From Actinostola sp. cb2023 (lineage: Eukaryota > Cnidaria > Anthozoa > Actiniaria > Actinostolidae): a DNA stretch of 64,000 nt. The stretch's first letter is position 1; each line of letters begins with the position of its first letter. The notes below the pieces were generated by a model. That model did not search any database. It saw only the letters and a list, made by a program, of their open reading frames with translations, and had not been told where the DNA came from. A program made the position numbers and the translations under genes. This document shows positions 8,415 through 20,556 of the stretch, piece after piece. Where the stretch lies: contig JAUJYZ010001197.1 of assembly GCA_033675265.1 (NCBI GenBank), forward strand, positions 216,501 through 280,500, in the 5' to 3' direction.

Positions 8415-8927
8415 CCATGTCTTTACTCCAGCCTTAAAAATATTCAATGACTGTGAGCTTCTTATATTGTCAGGCAGTTGATTCCACAATATAGGCGCGA
8501 TTACTGAAAATGCTCGTCTTCCATAAGATTCTAAGCGATACCTAGGAACCACTAGGAGTCCTTTGTTAGTTGAACGAAGAGATCTGTTGGGTGAGTATTT
8601 AGTTAGAATGTCTCTTAGATATGTAGGTCCAATGTCGTGATAAGCTTTAAAAGTTAAAGTTAAGATTTTAAATTCTATTCTTGCGGCAACAGGCAGCCAG
8701 TGCAGATCCTTTAGTATAGGTGTGATATGTTCATATTTCTTGGTGATGGTTAGTAGACGTGCTGCGGCATTTTGTACATGTTGGAGTTTTTGTATTAGGT
8801 ATTGTGGTAAGCCATATAACAGAGAGTTGCAGTGGTCGAGTGTAGAGGTTACGAAGGCGTGAATTAGAATTTCGGAGTGTTTGTAGGAGAGAAACGGCAT
8901 ACCCAACCATACCCCAATATACCCCAC
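8415..8927 (-). pseudogene. CR1/L2-like LINE ORF2, 3' portion of reverse transcriptase
   Basis: About 165 residues matching the region after the RT palm in CR1/L2-type non-LTR elements. Hallmarks in order: HAFVTSTLDHCNSLLYGLP, IQKLQHVQNAAARLL, ITPILKDLHWLPVAARIEFK, RSLRSTNKGLLVVPRYR, FSVIAPILWNQLP and a C-terminal FKAGVKTWKG. The 5' end is truncated near 8890-8930, as usual for LINE copies. The 3' end is cut by the fold-back MITE at 8414, which supplies the stop. The catalytic domain is absent, so it is not mobile. Confidence 0.92.
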
Positions 8928-8959
8928 GCAAGGTGGCGTAGAACTCTTACTTTTCTACT

Positions 8960-10625
8960 ACTAACGTGGAGGAAAATGTGTCATAATGGGGAGAGAATGT
9001 GTCATATATACGACATGGAAGGAGAATGATAATGGGCAGAGGCGTGTTTAGCAGAATTGATAGGACGGTGTGTTCATTCACTGGGAAGGGGAGGGAATGA
9101 TGTGTCATACAACATGGAGGGAGATTGATGATGGAGAGAGTTGTGTTTAGCAGAATGGGGAAGACGGTGTGTTCATATACTGGGGAGGGGAGGGAAATGT
9201 GTCATACAATATGGATGGAGAATGATGATGGAGAGAGTTGTGTTTAACAGAATGGGGAGGACAGTGTGTTCATACACTGGGGAGGGGGAAAGAGATATGT
9301 CATACAACATGGAGGGAGATTGATGATGGAGAGAGTGGTGTTTAGCAGAATGGGTATGACGGTGTGTTCATACACTGGGGAGGGAAATGTGTCATACAAT
9401 ATGGATGGAGAATGATGATGGAGAGAGTTGTGTTTAACAGAATGGGGAGGACAGTGTGTTCATACACTGGGGAGGGGGAAAGAGATATGTCATACAACAT
9501 GGAGGGAGATTGATGATGGAGAGAGTTTTGTTTAATTAACAGAATGGGGAGGACGGTGTGTTCATACACTGGAAAGGGGAGAGAGATGTCATACAACATG
9601 GAGGGAGATTGATCTTGGGGGTAGGGGTGGGTGTTTAGTTGAATGAGGAGCTGGGGAAGGTGTGTTCACATAGCGTGGAGGGAGATTGTTGAGGGAGAGA
9701 GAGATGATTTTTGTGGAATGAGGAGGAAGGTGTGTTCATACACTGGGGAGGGAGATGTGACATACAACATGGAGGGAGATTGATGATGGGCAGAGGCGTG
9801 TTTAACAGAATGGGTAGGACGGTGTGTTCATACACTGAGGAGGGGAGGGAAATGTGTCATATATACAACATGGAGGGAGATTGATGATGGAGAGAGTTGT
9901 GTTTAGCAGAATGGGGATGACGGTGTGTTCATACACTGAGGAGGGGAGGGAAATGTGTCATATATACAACATGGACGGAGATTGATGATGGAGAGAGTTG
10001 TGTTTAACAGAATGGGGATGACGGTGTGTTCATACACTGAGGAGGGGAGGGAAATGTGTCATACAACATGGAGGGAGATTGATGATGGAGAGAGTTGTGT
10101 TTAGCAGAATGTGGATGACGGTGTGTTCATACACTGAGGAGGGGAGGGAAATGTGTCATATATACAACATGGTGGGAGATTGATGATGGAGAGAGTTGTG
10201 TTTAACAGAATGGGGATGACGGTGTGTTCATACACTGAGGAGGGGAGGGAAATGTGTCATACATACAACATGGAGGGAGATTGATGATGGAGAGAGTTGT
10301 GTTTAGCATAATGGGGAGGACAGTGTGTTCATACACTGGGAAGGGGAGAGAGATGTGTCATACAGCATGGAGGGAGATTGATGTTGGGGGAAGGGGCGGG
10401 TGTTGAATGAGGAGCTGGGGAAGGTGTGTTCATACACTGGGAGGGAGATGTGTCATACAACATGGAGGGAGATTGATGTTGGGGGAAGGGGCGGGTGTTT
10501 AGTTGAATGAGGAGCTGGGGAATTAAAGGTGTGTTCATACACTGGGAGGGAGATGTGTCATACAACATGGAGGGAGATTGATGATGGGGAGACGGGTGTT
10601 TTGTAGAATGGGGAGGGCGGTGTGT
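8960..10625. repeat. Minisatellite, unit about 100 bp, roughly 16 copies
   Basis: The unit runs ATGTGTCATACAACATGGAG, then a GATTGATGATGGAGAGAG block, then AGAATGGGGATGACGGTGTG and TTCATACACTGAGG. Spacing is near 97-101 bp. Outer units are more diverged, with 9600-9720 and 10370-10560 carrying a GGTGTTTAGTTGAATGAGG variant. ORFs across it are repeat artefacts. Confidence 0.92.
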
Positions 10626-11398
10626 AATAAACGAATAATAAACTTCAAATCGGTTGTTTTTTATTGTGTTGTATTCTATTTCTGTCCAGCCATTGGTCTT
10701 TTCCTCTTGTGATCAGTTAATTTCCTTCCCCGGAAACGAAGAAAGAGATTGAAAGAGAGACTGCATAAACAATAGAGTAGTCCCATCGAGAGCCTATTCT
10801 GTGACAGTTTGCGCGAGGAAATGCTCGATATGCAGTTTAGAGGAAGCAACTTTCACAGCAAAGGCCTGAAATAGGAACTACTGTCATTGTTATTCAACAA
10901 TAACATTTTCCTTAGCGTAATATGTTGCAATAATATGGCAATATGCTGCGTGTTTCTGGCCAAAACAATAACCAATTATTGGATGAGGCTGAGTATGATG
11001 TGAAGAATATGCAGAGGGAGGTGGCTGTTGGCTTCGGCGGATAACAGCCCCCGAGGTATGCATAATTCTTCAGTATCACGATAGCCGAATCCAGTAAATT
11101 GTTTTATTATTCATTCGAAATATATAACATAAAAACATGACTAAACTGATTTTGTTTTATTGAATTATAACTTTTAAAAGACGGTGTTTACAAGTACAAG
11201 AGTACAGCAATGAGGGTTTATCATGTAATTTCAAAACTCATAGGACAAAAAAATGATTATCATAGCTGGAAATAGTCTCCTTCGCAGCCGTGGGAGACTA
11301 TTATTAGCGTGGGTTCGCCGAAGAGCACCACTGGATTCTCGAGCATGGTTTGTGAGGGGAACAGAATCGTGAAGAACAATAGAAATTTGAACTAAATC
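10626..11398. other. Unannotated, AT-rich
   Basis: No ORF, repeat or RNA gene recognised. It begins with a TTATTGTGTTG-type A/T-rich segment after the minisatellite. Confidence 0.3.
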
Positions 11399-11658
11399 AG
11401 GGGGGCATACCATTTACCAGGAAAACCGGAAATTCCGGTTGGAAAAACAAATGATATGTGTCATTCCGATCGGAAAGTTCCGGAAAACTCGGTCTAGTGA
11501 TTGAGGTAATCCACTTTTCCCGCTCTTTTCGGTTTTTAAATTGATGTGTGAACCATATTAGACTAAATTTTCTGGGACTTTCCGATCGAAATGACACATG
11601 CCTTTTTTTTTTTTTAACCGGAATTTCCGGTTTTTCCGGGTAAATGGAAAGCACCCCT
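11399..11658. mobile_element. MITE with about 75-bp inverted repeats
   Basis: The left arm 11401-11475 and right arm 11573-11657 are inverted complements. Both contain CCATTTACC followed by GAAAACCGGAAATTCCGGTT and then TGTGTCATT..CGATCGGAAAG. The centre is about 100 bp and shows no coding. The 89-aa ORF reading across it is a consequence of the arms. Confidence 0.8.
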
Positions 11659-11799
11659 GCTCTCAATATTTACTGTGTTAGGTGACTTTTATCGCTTTCA
11701 GACGGTCTGTAAAATACATTTATTTGAGAAATCTTTTGTGTTGTTGCTGTTTTGTCCCCCTCTCGCGACTATGATCCTTAGCGTTTAACAATAGATTGT

Positions 11800-12047
11800 T
11801 TTGATGTTACGTCATATAGTGATATAGGGCAATTAAAATGCGATCAATTTACACATTGTATCCGTATTAACCGGGTAGACTTTGTATGAAATGGACATAT
11901 TGGGACAGGAAAAAGTGTCCGGGTGTCCGTATTAAACGGGAATATTTTATAGACTTTGTATGAGTTTCGGCCGGGACATAACAACATGCCCGTAATAACC
12001 GGGTGTCCGTATTAACTGGCCGGTGTCCGTAAGGCCGGGTTCCACTG
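11800..12047. mobile_element. Terminal fragment of a Tigger/pogo-like DNA transposon
   Basis: Repeated GTCCGTATTAACCGGG modules end in GGCCGGGTTCCACTG followed by TA. Read from the minus strand the end is CAGTGGAACCCGGCC, the style of pogo/Tigger termini next to a TA target. The opposite end was not found, so the left limit is approximate. Confidence 0.45.
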
Positions 12048-12329
12048 TACTCTGTTTAACATAACCACACTCCGATTCCGTGCGTAATACTGACAGGGAG
12101 TTCAATATCTGATATGCCGCGTGCATTCTGTCTCAAAATTAATGGTTGGTCTGCCTGTTGTCTTGCCCGTTTTAACATGTACCCACGCATCCGCTTATAC
12201 TTAATATATAAATAATATATTATTATTATTATACTTGCGTGCAACTAATTAAGGAAAAAAAAAGTCCTCCACCACTTTGCATGTATTACTACGCAAGCAC
12301 CCATTGATAGGGCTCCCATTGATAGCAGT

Positions 12330-12384
12330 ACGTTTTGTAACTGAAGGGAATACCCTGTTTAAATAAAGGTTTTCATTCATTCAC
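12330..12384. mobile_element. LINE/SINE 3' tail
   Basis: ACCCTGTTTAAATAAAG followed by TTCATTCATTCA. This is the same organisation as at 885-924 and near 27800: short conserved tail plus microsatellite. Confidence 0.5.
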
Positions 12385-14550
12385 CCGATCGCGCGAGATG
12401 AAAGTCGCGACTTGTACGAAGTGTAGTTTGCAATTATATAGATTCAAATCATCGACGATGCCATATTCTATATAGATATTCCTTGTTTATTACTGAGCAG
12501 TCGCATTTTTGTCTTAATTAGTGATGGCGTGGTGCTGCAAATAATGGAATAAAGAAGCGAAGTTATTTTAAAATGTCTTGTATTTATTTCACCTGCCCGA
12601 GGCCATTCCTCCTGCAGCTTTCTTTGCATGCGTTTTTAGTGTCGATCCTTCCTAATTTCTACCTACAGTGGGGTACAAAATCTTAAAACCCTTAGCTATC
12701 CCAAGCTAACGCCCTTTGGAAATCCCCCCATTTAGTGTTGGTTATAGCGCGCATTGCATGATCATCAATCCCATTTTTTATCGGGGGAAGGGGTGTTTCA
12801 AGTATTTTTGGCCCCTGTATTTTCTTTGTGGTGTACTGTTTTTTTGTAGGTCTTATCCTATTGGTTGTGAAAGAGTATGTATGTAGGTGTGTAAGAATAG
12901 CTTTAATCAGTAGAGAGATGGTTGTGGTACTGGTCTTTATTGAAAGCTCTGGGACTTGAGTTACATCGGTTAACAGTCGTGTTCTAGGTTGAATGTTACA
13001 TGGTTCAACTGAAGTGAGGTGTACCTGTGTCCTAGCTCTTTGTGTACTCTATTTATAATGACAAACGTCAACATATGCTAATATGCTATACGTCAGAATA
13101 ATACATAAGTTGGTATAAATATATACGTGGCTGATTGCAGTTTGTACTCTACTGCGCAAGGCATAACGTCAAGTAATTATTCTTTAGAAATGCTAAAGTA
13201 CGTTAGCTGTATTTGTTCAGCTTGTTCGCAGTGACTGAGTAAACTTGTATTGGTCACTGATGACATAAGACTTAGTTCGTTTGTACAGTAATAGTACAAA
13301 GATTCAGTTCGCGTAGCGTTACTATGGTAACTCTTTAGATAGAATATGTCTTGAGATATTATGATTCTCAAGCGTTCCTAGCTTCACGATAGGTGCACCC
13401 TATGGTATCCTCAGCCGACTTGTATAAAGTACTAGGATAACTATGCACATATATGCAACGTTGTACACACCATACTCCTCTCGATAATGAAACCATAGCG
13501 TAATGTCTCGCCAGATGTCGAAACGTTGAGCCTATTTTCAGATAAAACATGGAAAATTCATACCCTTTAAAAAAATTCATAAGCTTTACAAGGATTGTAA
13601 CTAAATATATACCCTATTTAAGGATTACGCGGGTTCCATCTGCATTATTATTCCTCAATCTGAAGCAGGCATAATAATTACAATTAACAATAATTACAGT
13701 TTTTAGGACGCATTTAAACGGGCGCGGACACCGAAAAAGGGTTTGAAATGGTTATTTTCATTGCCGAAAACATTGATTAGGTGGACGCTTATAAGGAAGG
13801 CTATAGATCGCCTGATTTACTGATTAAAAGTGATACAAAAGAAAATACTAGATTCACAATGTTCGAGTGACTCCCAGTTGTTTGGGATCCCTGTGGTGCG
13901 TTTTCCCCCGTCATGCTTTGTGGTCTTCCAAGCGTGAAGAAGAAAATGGCGGATAGTTAGCACGTGCTTTGTGCAGAAAAAGGTTGTTTTCCAAGGTAAA
14001 AGCGTCTTATAACACTCATATAACGTCTGAATCTAAATCTTAATGTTACATAGAGTATATTTAAGGCTAATATCCTCATTTGTGTGGGTTTTTTAGAGCT
14101 AAAAGTCGATACTTTAGCTGACCTCACTCGCCGTCTGACAACTGCGAAGTCGGACTTCAGAAACAACTGTCGACCAGTTTGCTGCATAAATGTACAGTGT
14201 GAGGTAAGAACGTCTATGGTTTGTAAGATAGACGATACATAATGATCATGTCTAAATGTGAACAAACAACTGTCGTGTGGCACTTGCTGGAAGCGTTATA
14301 CAAAATGATGTCAAATTGAATGAAGTTTAAATATGAACATAACGTCGATTTGTAGCCACATACAACAGATAATCTTCCAACAATTGCCATATGTTAATAT
14401 TTTGCTAGTGAAAATAATATATCTACATGCACTGCTTGTAAGCTTGTTTATACACTGTACATGTATAACTTACAGAGAATGTTACTTGTGGCTGTGCACT
14501 ATGAGGTTCCTGAAGGCGGCACTGTTATGCATTAAGCATCAACATGGCAT
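12385..14550. other. Unannotated stretch
   Basis: No supported gene. ORFs here (for example 13957-14283 minus) show no domain or splice context. It is A/T-rich with moderate complexity. Confidence 0.3.
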
Positions 14551-14966
14551 AATACAGACAATGGGTGCAATTATGCAGGGTTAATATCACTATTGCTATA
14601 CCTGTACATGTTAGTAATACCAGACAATGGATGCAATTATGCAGGGTTAATATCACCATTGCTATACCTGTACATGTTAGTAATACCAGACAATGGGTGC
14701 AATTATGCAGGGTTAATATCACTATTGCTTTACCTGTACATGTTAGTAATACCAGACAATGGGTGCAATTATGCAGGGTTAATATCACTATTGCTATACC
14801 TGTACATGTTAGTAATACCAGACAATGGGTGCAATTATGCAGGGTTAATATCACTATTGCTATACCTGTACATGTTAGTAATACCAGACAATGGGTGCAA
14901 TTATGCAGGGTTAATATCACTATTGCTATACCTGTACATGTTAGTAATACCAGACAATGGGTGTAA
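14551..14966. repeat. 66-bp minisatellite, segment 1
   Basis: The unit contains GGGTGCAATTATGCAGGG, TTAATATCACTATTGCTATA, CCTGTACATGTTAGTAATAC and CAGACAAT. Six copies occur here. Because 66 is divisible by three and the unit lacks stops in several frames, long 22-residue-repeat ORFs appear on both strands. Confidence 0.95.
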
Positions 14967-15791
14967 GGCCAAGAGAATGAAAGTTATAGATTTGCGTCCA
15001 CCGCCCGCATGCACCGAAAGCTACTGCCGAAAACTTTCATTATTTACAAAAAAAAAAACATTATTTGCACAAAAAGGCACTTCATCACCCAAATGTAAGT
15101 TCCAAATCATCCACACCAGAAAAGCCACTGATCCGAAAGAGACATTAGACAGCACTGACCTCAACACATCTAGTTGGAATTTTTTTACCTCAAACTTCAC
15201 GCTTTCGTCCACCATTTTGACTTGGGACAAATAGGAAATTTATAGAAATCTGGTTCACTTTGGCTTGCCGTAACTCCGCTCGATTTCGTTGGATTTTCAA
15301 AAACTTACCATTTTAGACAAGATGCTTTCTTTGTTATTTATGACCTATAATATGATGGGTATTGGAAGGCTACAAATCGAGAAAATATATATTTTTGTTT
15401 TCAAAATAAAACGTTCGGCACATGAATATGCAAATTAGCTCAAAATTTTAGATACATTCGTGAAAAGATGATTGACTCGTAAAAGGTAGTTAAAACACCG
15501 ACATTGGTCTTATTTTCACTCACAACAACTGGTATGCATGCCTGCTGATTTTCAAAGTTTAAATTTTGAAAATCCAACAAAATGGAGTGGAGTTACGGCA
15601 AGCCAAAGTGATCCACAACCACCCCCCAAAGTGGGCCCAAACCCCCGCTCCGGGCAAAGGTGCATAAACGATGTAAAACACTTCATATTCAATAAAGACC
15701 TTGTACTTGCGTTATAATGAATAATGAAAAAAAGCCTCATCTGTTTTCAAAATTGTCCGGACACAAATCTATGACTTTCATTCTCTTGGCC
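14967..15791. mobile_element. PIF/Harbinger-like non-autonomous transposon, 825 bp, TAA target duplication
   Basis: The terminal inverted repeat GGCCAAGAGAATGAAAGT continues to ATAGATTTG, one mismatch in about 28 bp, at 14967-14994 and 15764-15791. TAA flanks both ends (14964-14966, 15792-15794), and the 66-bp array resumes in register. A second inverted pair lies inside (15239-15300 with 15563-15620, CTTTGGCTTGCCGTAACTCC). No transposase is seen. A 3-bp TAA/TTA duplication with GG-starting ends is characteristic of PIF/Harbinger. Confidence 0.85.
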
Positions 15792-16100
15792 TAATTATGC
15801 AGGGTTAATATCACTATTGCTATACCTGTACATGTTAGTAATACCAGACAATGGGTGCAATTATACAGGGTTAATATCACTATTGCTATACCTGTACATG
15901 TAAGTAATACCAGACAATGGGTGCAATTATGCAGGGTTAATATCACTATTGCTATACCTGTACATGTTAGTAATACCAGACAATGGGTGCAATTATACAG
16001 GGTTAATATCACTATTGCTATACATGTACATGTTAGTAATACCAGACAATGGGTGCAATTATGCAGGGTTAATATCACTATTGCTATACCTGTACATGTA
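15792..16100. repeat. 66-bp minisatellite, segment 2
   Basis: Nearly five more units between two transposon insertions. Several carry the TTATACAGGG variant in place of TTATGCAGGG. Confidence 0.95.
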
Positions 16101-16966
16101 CAGTACCGATCGAAACTAACCTCAAACCGCGTTTGTTTTGCGTTAACTCCAAACGAACACAAAGTTTTCCAGGGTTTGCTTTGCGTTTGTTTGGAGTTAA
16201 CTCAGAACAAACGCGCGCTCGAGAAGAACAACGTAAACAAACCCGAGCCGAAGGTCGAACGAATGATGTGAATTACAAAGGAAACTAAAGGAAGATTTCT
16301 GGTTCTGAAATGTCATATTTGGACGGAATAAATTGCAATTTCTCAATGAGGTAATTTTTTTCTTGATCTTCGACTGGTACATTTAACTTTTCGGACTTTG
16401 AAGAGCAAACTTTGCGAAGCCATTTGCTACGAGCCGCCATTGCTCTCTTGTCATCTGATTAGCGGCTTCTTTGTGTGACGTAACGTGACACATCTTGGCG
16501 CCAAGTGTCTAGTCGATGTCTAGTTGGTTGTGTTCCTTTCATTCTTTGCGAAAACATCGTCATCTTTTATCGAAAATGTCTTCGAATTCACGTCCTCTAT
16601 CAATGAGATTTCGACACAGAAATCGCTTTTAGTTTCGGCTAACTTTGCTCGCATTTAGTTTGCTGAAGTGTGTTTGATTTTGTGTATTTTGTGTGTGCAT
16701 TATTTTGTACATTTACGGTAAACTGTACTGAATTTCTATTACATTGTAAATATATAACGATGTTTGAATGCTTTCGAAAATGAAATCCAATCGAGTTTAG
16801 AATAGAATAGTTTACTTTGCGTTTGCTTTGCGTTCATTTAGTAAACGCTAAACAAACGTAAACATCGGCAAGGTTTGCTTTGAGTTTGTTTTGCGTTAAC
16901 TCCAAATGCACGCTTTGCGTTAACATATGTTAACTTCGCGTTTGAGGTTAGTTTCGATCGGTACTG
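16101..16966. mobile_element. Tc1/mariner-like non-autonomous transposon, 866 bp, TA target duplication
   Basis: A perfect 26-bp terminal inverted repeat starts CAGTACCGATCGAAACTAAC, flanked by TA (16099-16100, 16967-16968). The array continues in register across it. The interior has many TTTGCTTTGCGTTTG and GAGTTAAC motifs in both orientations. It has no transposase ORF. CAGT ends plus TA duplication match Tc1/mariner/pogo. Confidence 0.88.
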
Positions 16967-17829
16967 TAAGTAATACCAGACAATGGGTGCAATTATGCAG
17001 GGTTAATATCACTATTGCTATACCTGTACATGTTAGTAATACCAGACAATGGGTGCAATTATACAGGGTTAATATCACTATTGCTATACCTGTACATGTT
17101 AGTAATACCAGACAATGGGTGCAATTATACAGGGTTAATATCACTATTGCTATACCTGTACATGTTAGTAATACCAGACAATGGGTGCAATTATACAGGG
17201 TTAATATCACTATTGCTATACCTGTACATGTTAGTAATACCAGACAATGGGTGCAATTATGCAGGGTTAATATCACTATTGCTATACCTGTACATGTTAG
17301 TAATACCAGACAATGGGTGCAATTATACAGGGTTAATATCACTATTGCTATACCCGTACATGTTAGTAATACCAGACAATGGGTGCAATTATACAGGGTT
17401 AATATCACTATTGCTATACCTGTACATGTTAGTAATACCAGACAATGGGTGCAATTATACAGGGTTAATATCACTATTGCTATACCTGTACATGTTAGTA
17501 ATACCAGACAATGGGTGCAATTATGCAGGGTTAATATCACTATTGCTATACCTGTACTTGTTAGTAATACCAGACAATGGGTGCAATTATGCAGGGTTAA
17601 TATCACTATTGCTATACCTGTACATGTTAGTAATACCAGACAATGGGTGCAATTATGCAGGGTTAATATCACTATTGCTATACCTGTACATGTTAGTAAT
17701 ACCAGACAATGGGTGCAATTATGCAGGGTTAATATCACTATTGCTATACCTGTACTTGTTAGTAATACCAGACAATGGGTGCAATTATGCAGGGTAAATA
17801 TCACTATTGCTATACCTGTACATGTTAGT
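16967..17829. repeat. 66-bp minisatellite, segment 3
   Basis: Thirteen further units, ending where the 140-bp repeat family starts. Together with segments 1 and 2 this was one array of about 24-25 copies. Confidence 0.95.
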
Positions 17830-17957
17830 GATAGAAGGCAAAACATTAGGACAAGAGAAGTTCTCTTCCCAATCCCCATCCTCTCCTCCCCAGCTAACCT
17901 GTACTGTGGCCTGTTAGTTTTCCTTACTTTATGCTTGAATATATATTATAACAAGTA
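17830..17957. repeat. 140-bp tandem repeat, first unit
   Basis: It starts GTGATAGAAGGCAAAACATT and contains CTCCTCCCCAGCTAACCTG. It is split from the other copies by the insertion at 17958-18663. Confidence 0.85.
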
Positions 17958-18505
17958 ACAAGCGCTTCGAACAATAATATTAGTGATATAGCGCTATATT
18001 TAAATAAACTAGACGCTCTACTAGCGTGAACTTGGGCTTCTTAATAAAGCTGTTTTGATAGATTTTAAATGTGAAACCTAATAGCTTGTATCATCATACA
18101 GAAGTAGTTTTAGCCTACATGTATTACTTGCAGAATTTAAGTCACTCGTTGTGTGACTCAGTAGAGCATGCATACGTAATTAGCTTCAAGACTCACACTC
18201 CTAGCTGACAGCTGCATGGCGAAGCACATTTCGATTACCTTGCAAGAAACGATTTCACAAACTCAATAAAATTACGATCAAGTTCTTACTAAGCCACAGA
18301 CATCTGTTAGAAATACACTTTCAGACAGAATTGCAAGGCCAAAAAGTATTCTCTAGGATATTTGCATATTTACTAAGCAGTATTAATGAACGACTCGAAC
18401 GGCAAAATCCTTTTTGAATGCTGCTGGTGATTTGATTTATCGTTACGTATGTCTGCCATCTTGAATTTCGTTGATAAGCTGCTGACCACAACTTCTGTAT
18501 ACTCA

Positions 18506-18536
<31 letters not shown>

Positions 18537-18663
18537 GCGCATGCGCTATGGTGAACTTGCAGATTTGGCGTAGAAACACGACGACGACCAAAAAGAATAA
18601 CCGTCTGTAATCTTAGACTTGGGCCTTCCACAGGAAGCCCAAGTAATTATTTTTATTTTTATT
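17958..18663. mobile_element. 706-bp insertion with AAGTA target duplication
   Basis: AAGTA occurs at 17953-17957 and 18664-18668, and the 140-bp repeat resumes afterwards. The right end has a short hairpin (CTTGGGCCTTCC pairing with GGAAGCCCAAG) followed by a T/A-rich tail (ATTTTTATTTTTATT). A hairpin plus simple tail suggests retroposition by a LINE-type machinery. It contains a U6 snRNA-like core at 18499-18536. Confidence 0.55.
18499..18540 (+). ncRNA. U6 snRNA-like relic
   Basis: TTGGAACGATACAGAGAAGA followed by TTAGCATG reproduces the central U6 sequence, including the ACAGAGA box that contacts the 5' splice site, and is preceded by ATACT(C)AAAA. The 5' stem-loop and the 3' half do not match beyond a loose CATGCGC...GGTGA similarity, and no T-run terminator follows. 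It is a fragment or U6-derived retropseudogene, not a functional gene. Confidence 0.7.
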
Positions 18664-19115
18664 AAGTAGCATGTGATAGAAGACAAAACATTAGGACAAA
18701 TAGAAGAGTTCTCTTTCAAATCCCTGCCCTCTCCCTCCCTCTCCTCCCCAGCTAACCTGTGCTGTGGCCAGTAGTTTTCCTTACTTTATGTTTGAATATA
18801 TTTAACAAGTAGCATGTGATAGAAGATAAACATTAGGACAAATAGAGGAGTTCCCTCCCTTTCTCTTCCAAATCCCCTCCCTCTCCTCCCCAGCTAACCT
18901 GTGCTGTGGCCTGTAGTTTTCCTTACTTTATGTTTGAATATGTTTAACAAGTAGCATGTGATAGAAGATAAACATTAGGACAAATAGAGGAGTTCCTTCC
19001 CTTTCTCTTCCAAATCCCCTCCCTCTCCTCCCCAGCTAACCTGTGCTGTGGCCTGTAGTTTTCATACATGTATCTTTATGCTTGATTGTATTTGACAAGT
19101 AGCATTTGTTCTTTC
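18664..19115. repeat. 140-bp tandem repeat, three units
   Basis: Units start at about 18664, 18806 and 18947, each with AAGTAGCATGTGATAGAAGA and a CTCCTCCCCAGCTAACCTGT segment. Pyrimidine-rich tract lengths vary between copies. Confidence 0.85.
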
Positions 19116-19992
19116 CCTTTCATAGCTGTTTTCTTACACACTTCAACAAAACAAGCCAATTTAAATGTACCAGTAAGTTTGGTCGAGAAAATCAAAGTTA
19201 AAGTCTATGCAAATGAAGATGATTTTGTATCAGAAATACAAGCTCTTCCACGGCCATGGTTTCTATTGTGTTTTCCTCATGAATTATTAATGAATATGAT
19301 AACATAAATTCATATCCTGAGTGTGTGGAGTTATATTTTCTCGAGTGCGTCTATAATGCAATGGATGCAAGTTGACTAATTGAATTATAATATGGCATCT
19401 AGAGAGCGTGGAGCCCATGGGGAAATACATTGTACATGTAGTTCATAGCAATTTTAACCAATGAGCGCGTTATTTCGAACAGCGCACGCACGATCAGACA
19501 AGGCCAGTGGGAAGTTGACAAGAGTGTGCAGCCCATGGGGAAATAGTGCATAAAACTCTAGCCAATCAGAGCGAATAAAGTGAACATTATTCAATTCATC
19601 ATTGCTAGATTATAATATCAGTTACATTGCAATTTGGCATAACTGCTGTCACATATCACAATATTGTAAAACACAAAATACACAGTCCAATAATTCAAGT
19701 TGATTTACATTAGTTCAATATAATAGACAGCACTTGCTTAGTGTCATTCAGTGATGGGCAAAATACTCAGTCTCTTAATCCACTATATAGCATTTCTTCT
19801 CTCATTTTATTGGATGGAATGATAGACCTTTTCAGCTTGGGTGTAATGTTGAACGACCATGTGTCATTCCCTTGAATAAATATATACCTCTCTAACAAAT
19901 ACTAGTTTCTAAGCCAGTCCAATTACAGGCAACACTTGGTATCATTCAGTCCAACAATCAAAATAAATGTAATTCTATATCAAAACGCTTGA
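19116..19992. other. Repeat-derived stretch, no gene
   Basis: GCCCATGGGGAAATA occurs twice (near 19409 and 19531), alongside ACCAATGAGCGCG and GCCAATCAGAGCG, the style of ends of DNA transposons. An ORF at 19086-19307 has an acceptor-like CATAG upstream. Its 3' part (CTCATGAATTATTAATGAAT) recurs near 31125, so it is probably repeat sequence. Confidence 0.35.
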
Positions 19993-20556
19993 ATTAGACC
20001 TTGGAACAAATAAGAATAGTAACTATTCCTGCACTATTCAAATCATCCAAAAACATTGATATTTATGTACACAGAAACTTAGAGGTGCAATTGCAGACTG
20101 ATTTTAGACCTTGGAACAAATAAGAATAGTAACTATTCCTGCACTATTCAAATCATCCAAAAACATTGATATTTATGTACACAGAAACTTAGAGGTGCAA
20201 TTGCAGACTGATTTAGACCTTGGAACAAATAAGAATAGTTACTATTCCTGCACTATTCAAATCATCCAAAAACATTGATATTTATGTACACAGAAACTTA
20301 GAGGTGCAATTGCAGACTGATTTAGACCTTGGAACAAATAAGAATAGTAACTATTCCTGCACTATTCAAATCATCCAAAAACATTGATATTTATGTACAC
20401 AGAAACTTAGAGGTACAATTATTGCAGACTGATTTAGACCTTGGAACAAATAAGAATAGTAACTATTCCTGCACTATTCAAATCATCCAAAAACATTGAT
20501 ATTTATGTACACAGAAACTTAGAGGTGCAATTATTGCAGACTGATTTAGACCTTGG
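19993..20556. repeat. 109-bp minisatellite, segment 1 (5 copies)
   Basis: The unit begins TTTAGACCTTGGAACAAATA, contains ACTATTCCTGCACTATTC and ends GTGCAATTGCAGACTGA. Some units are 112 bp with ATTATTGCAG. Confidence 0.95.

Noticed and set aside
14525..17958. 22-residue-repeat proteins on both strands
   Set aside because: Produced by the 66-bp unit, which lacks stops in several frames.
19086..19307. Plus-strand coding exon (LVEKIKVKVYANEDDF...)
   Set aside because: The 3' part matches repeat sequence near 31125 and there is no partner exon; left as unannotated.
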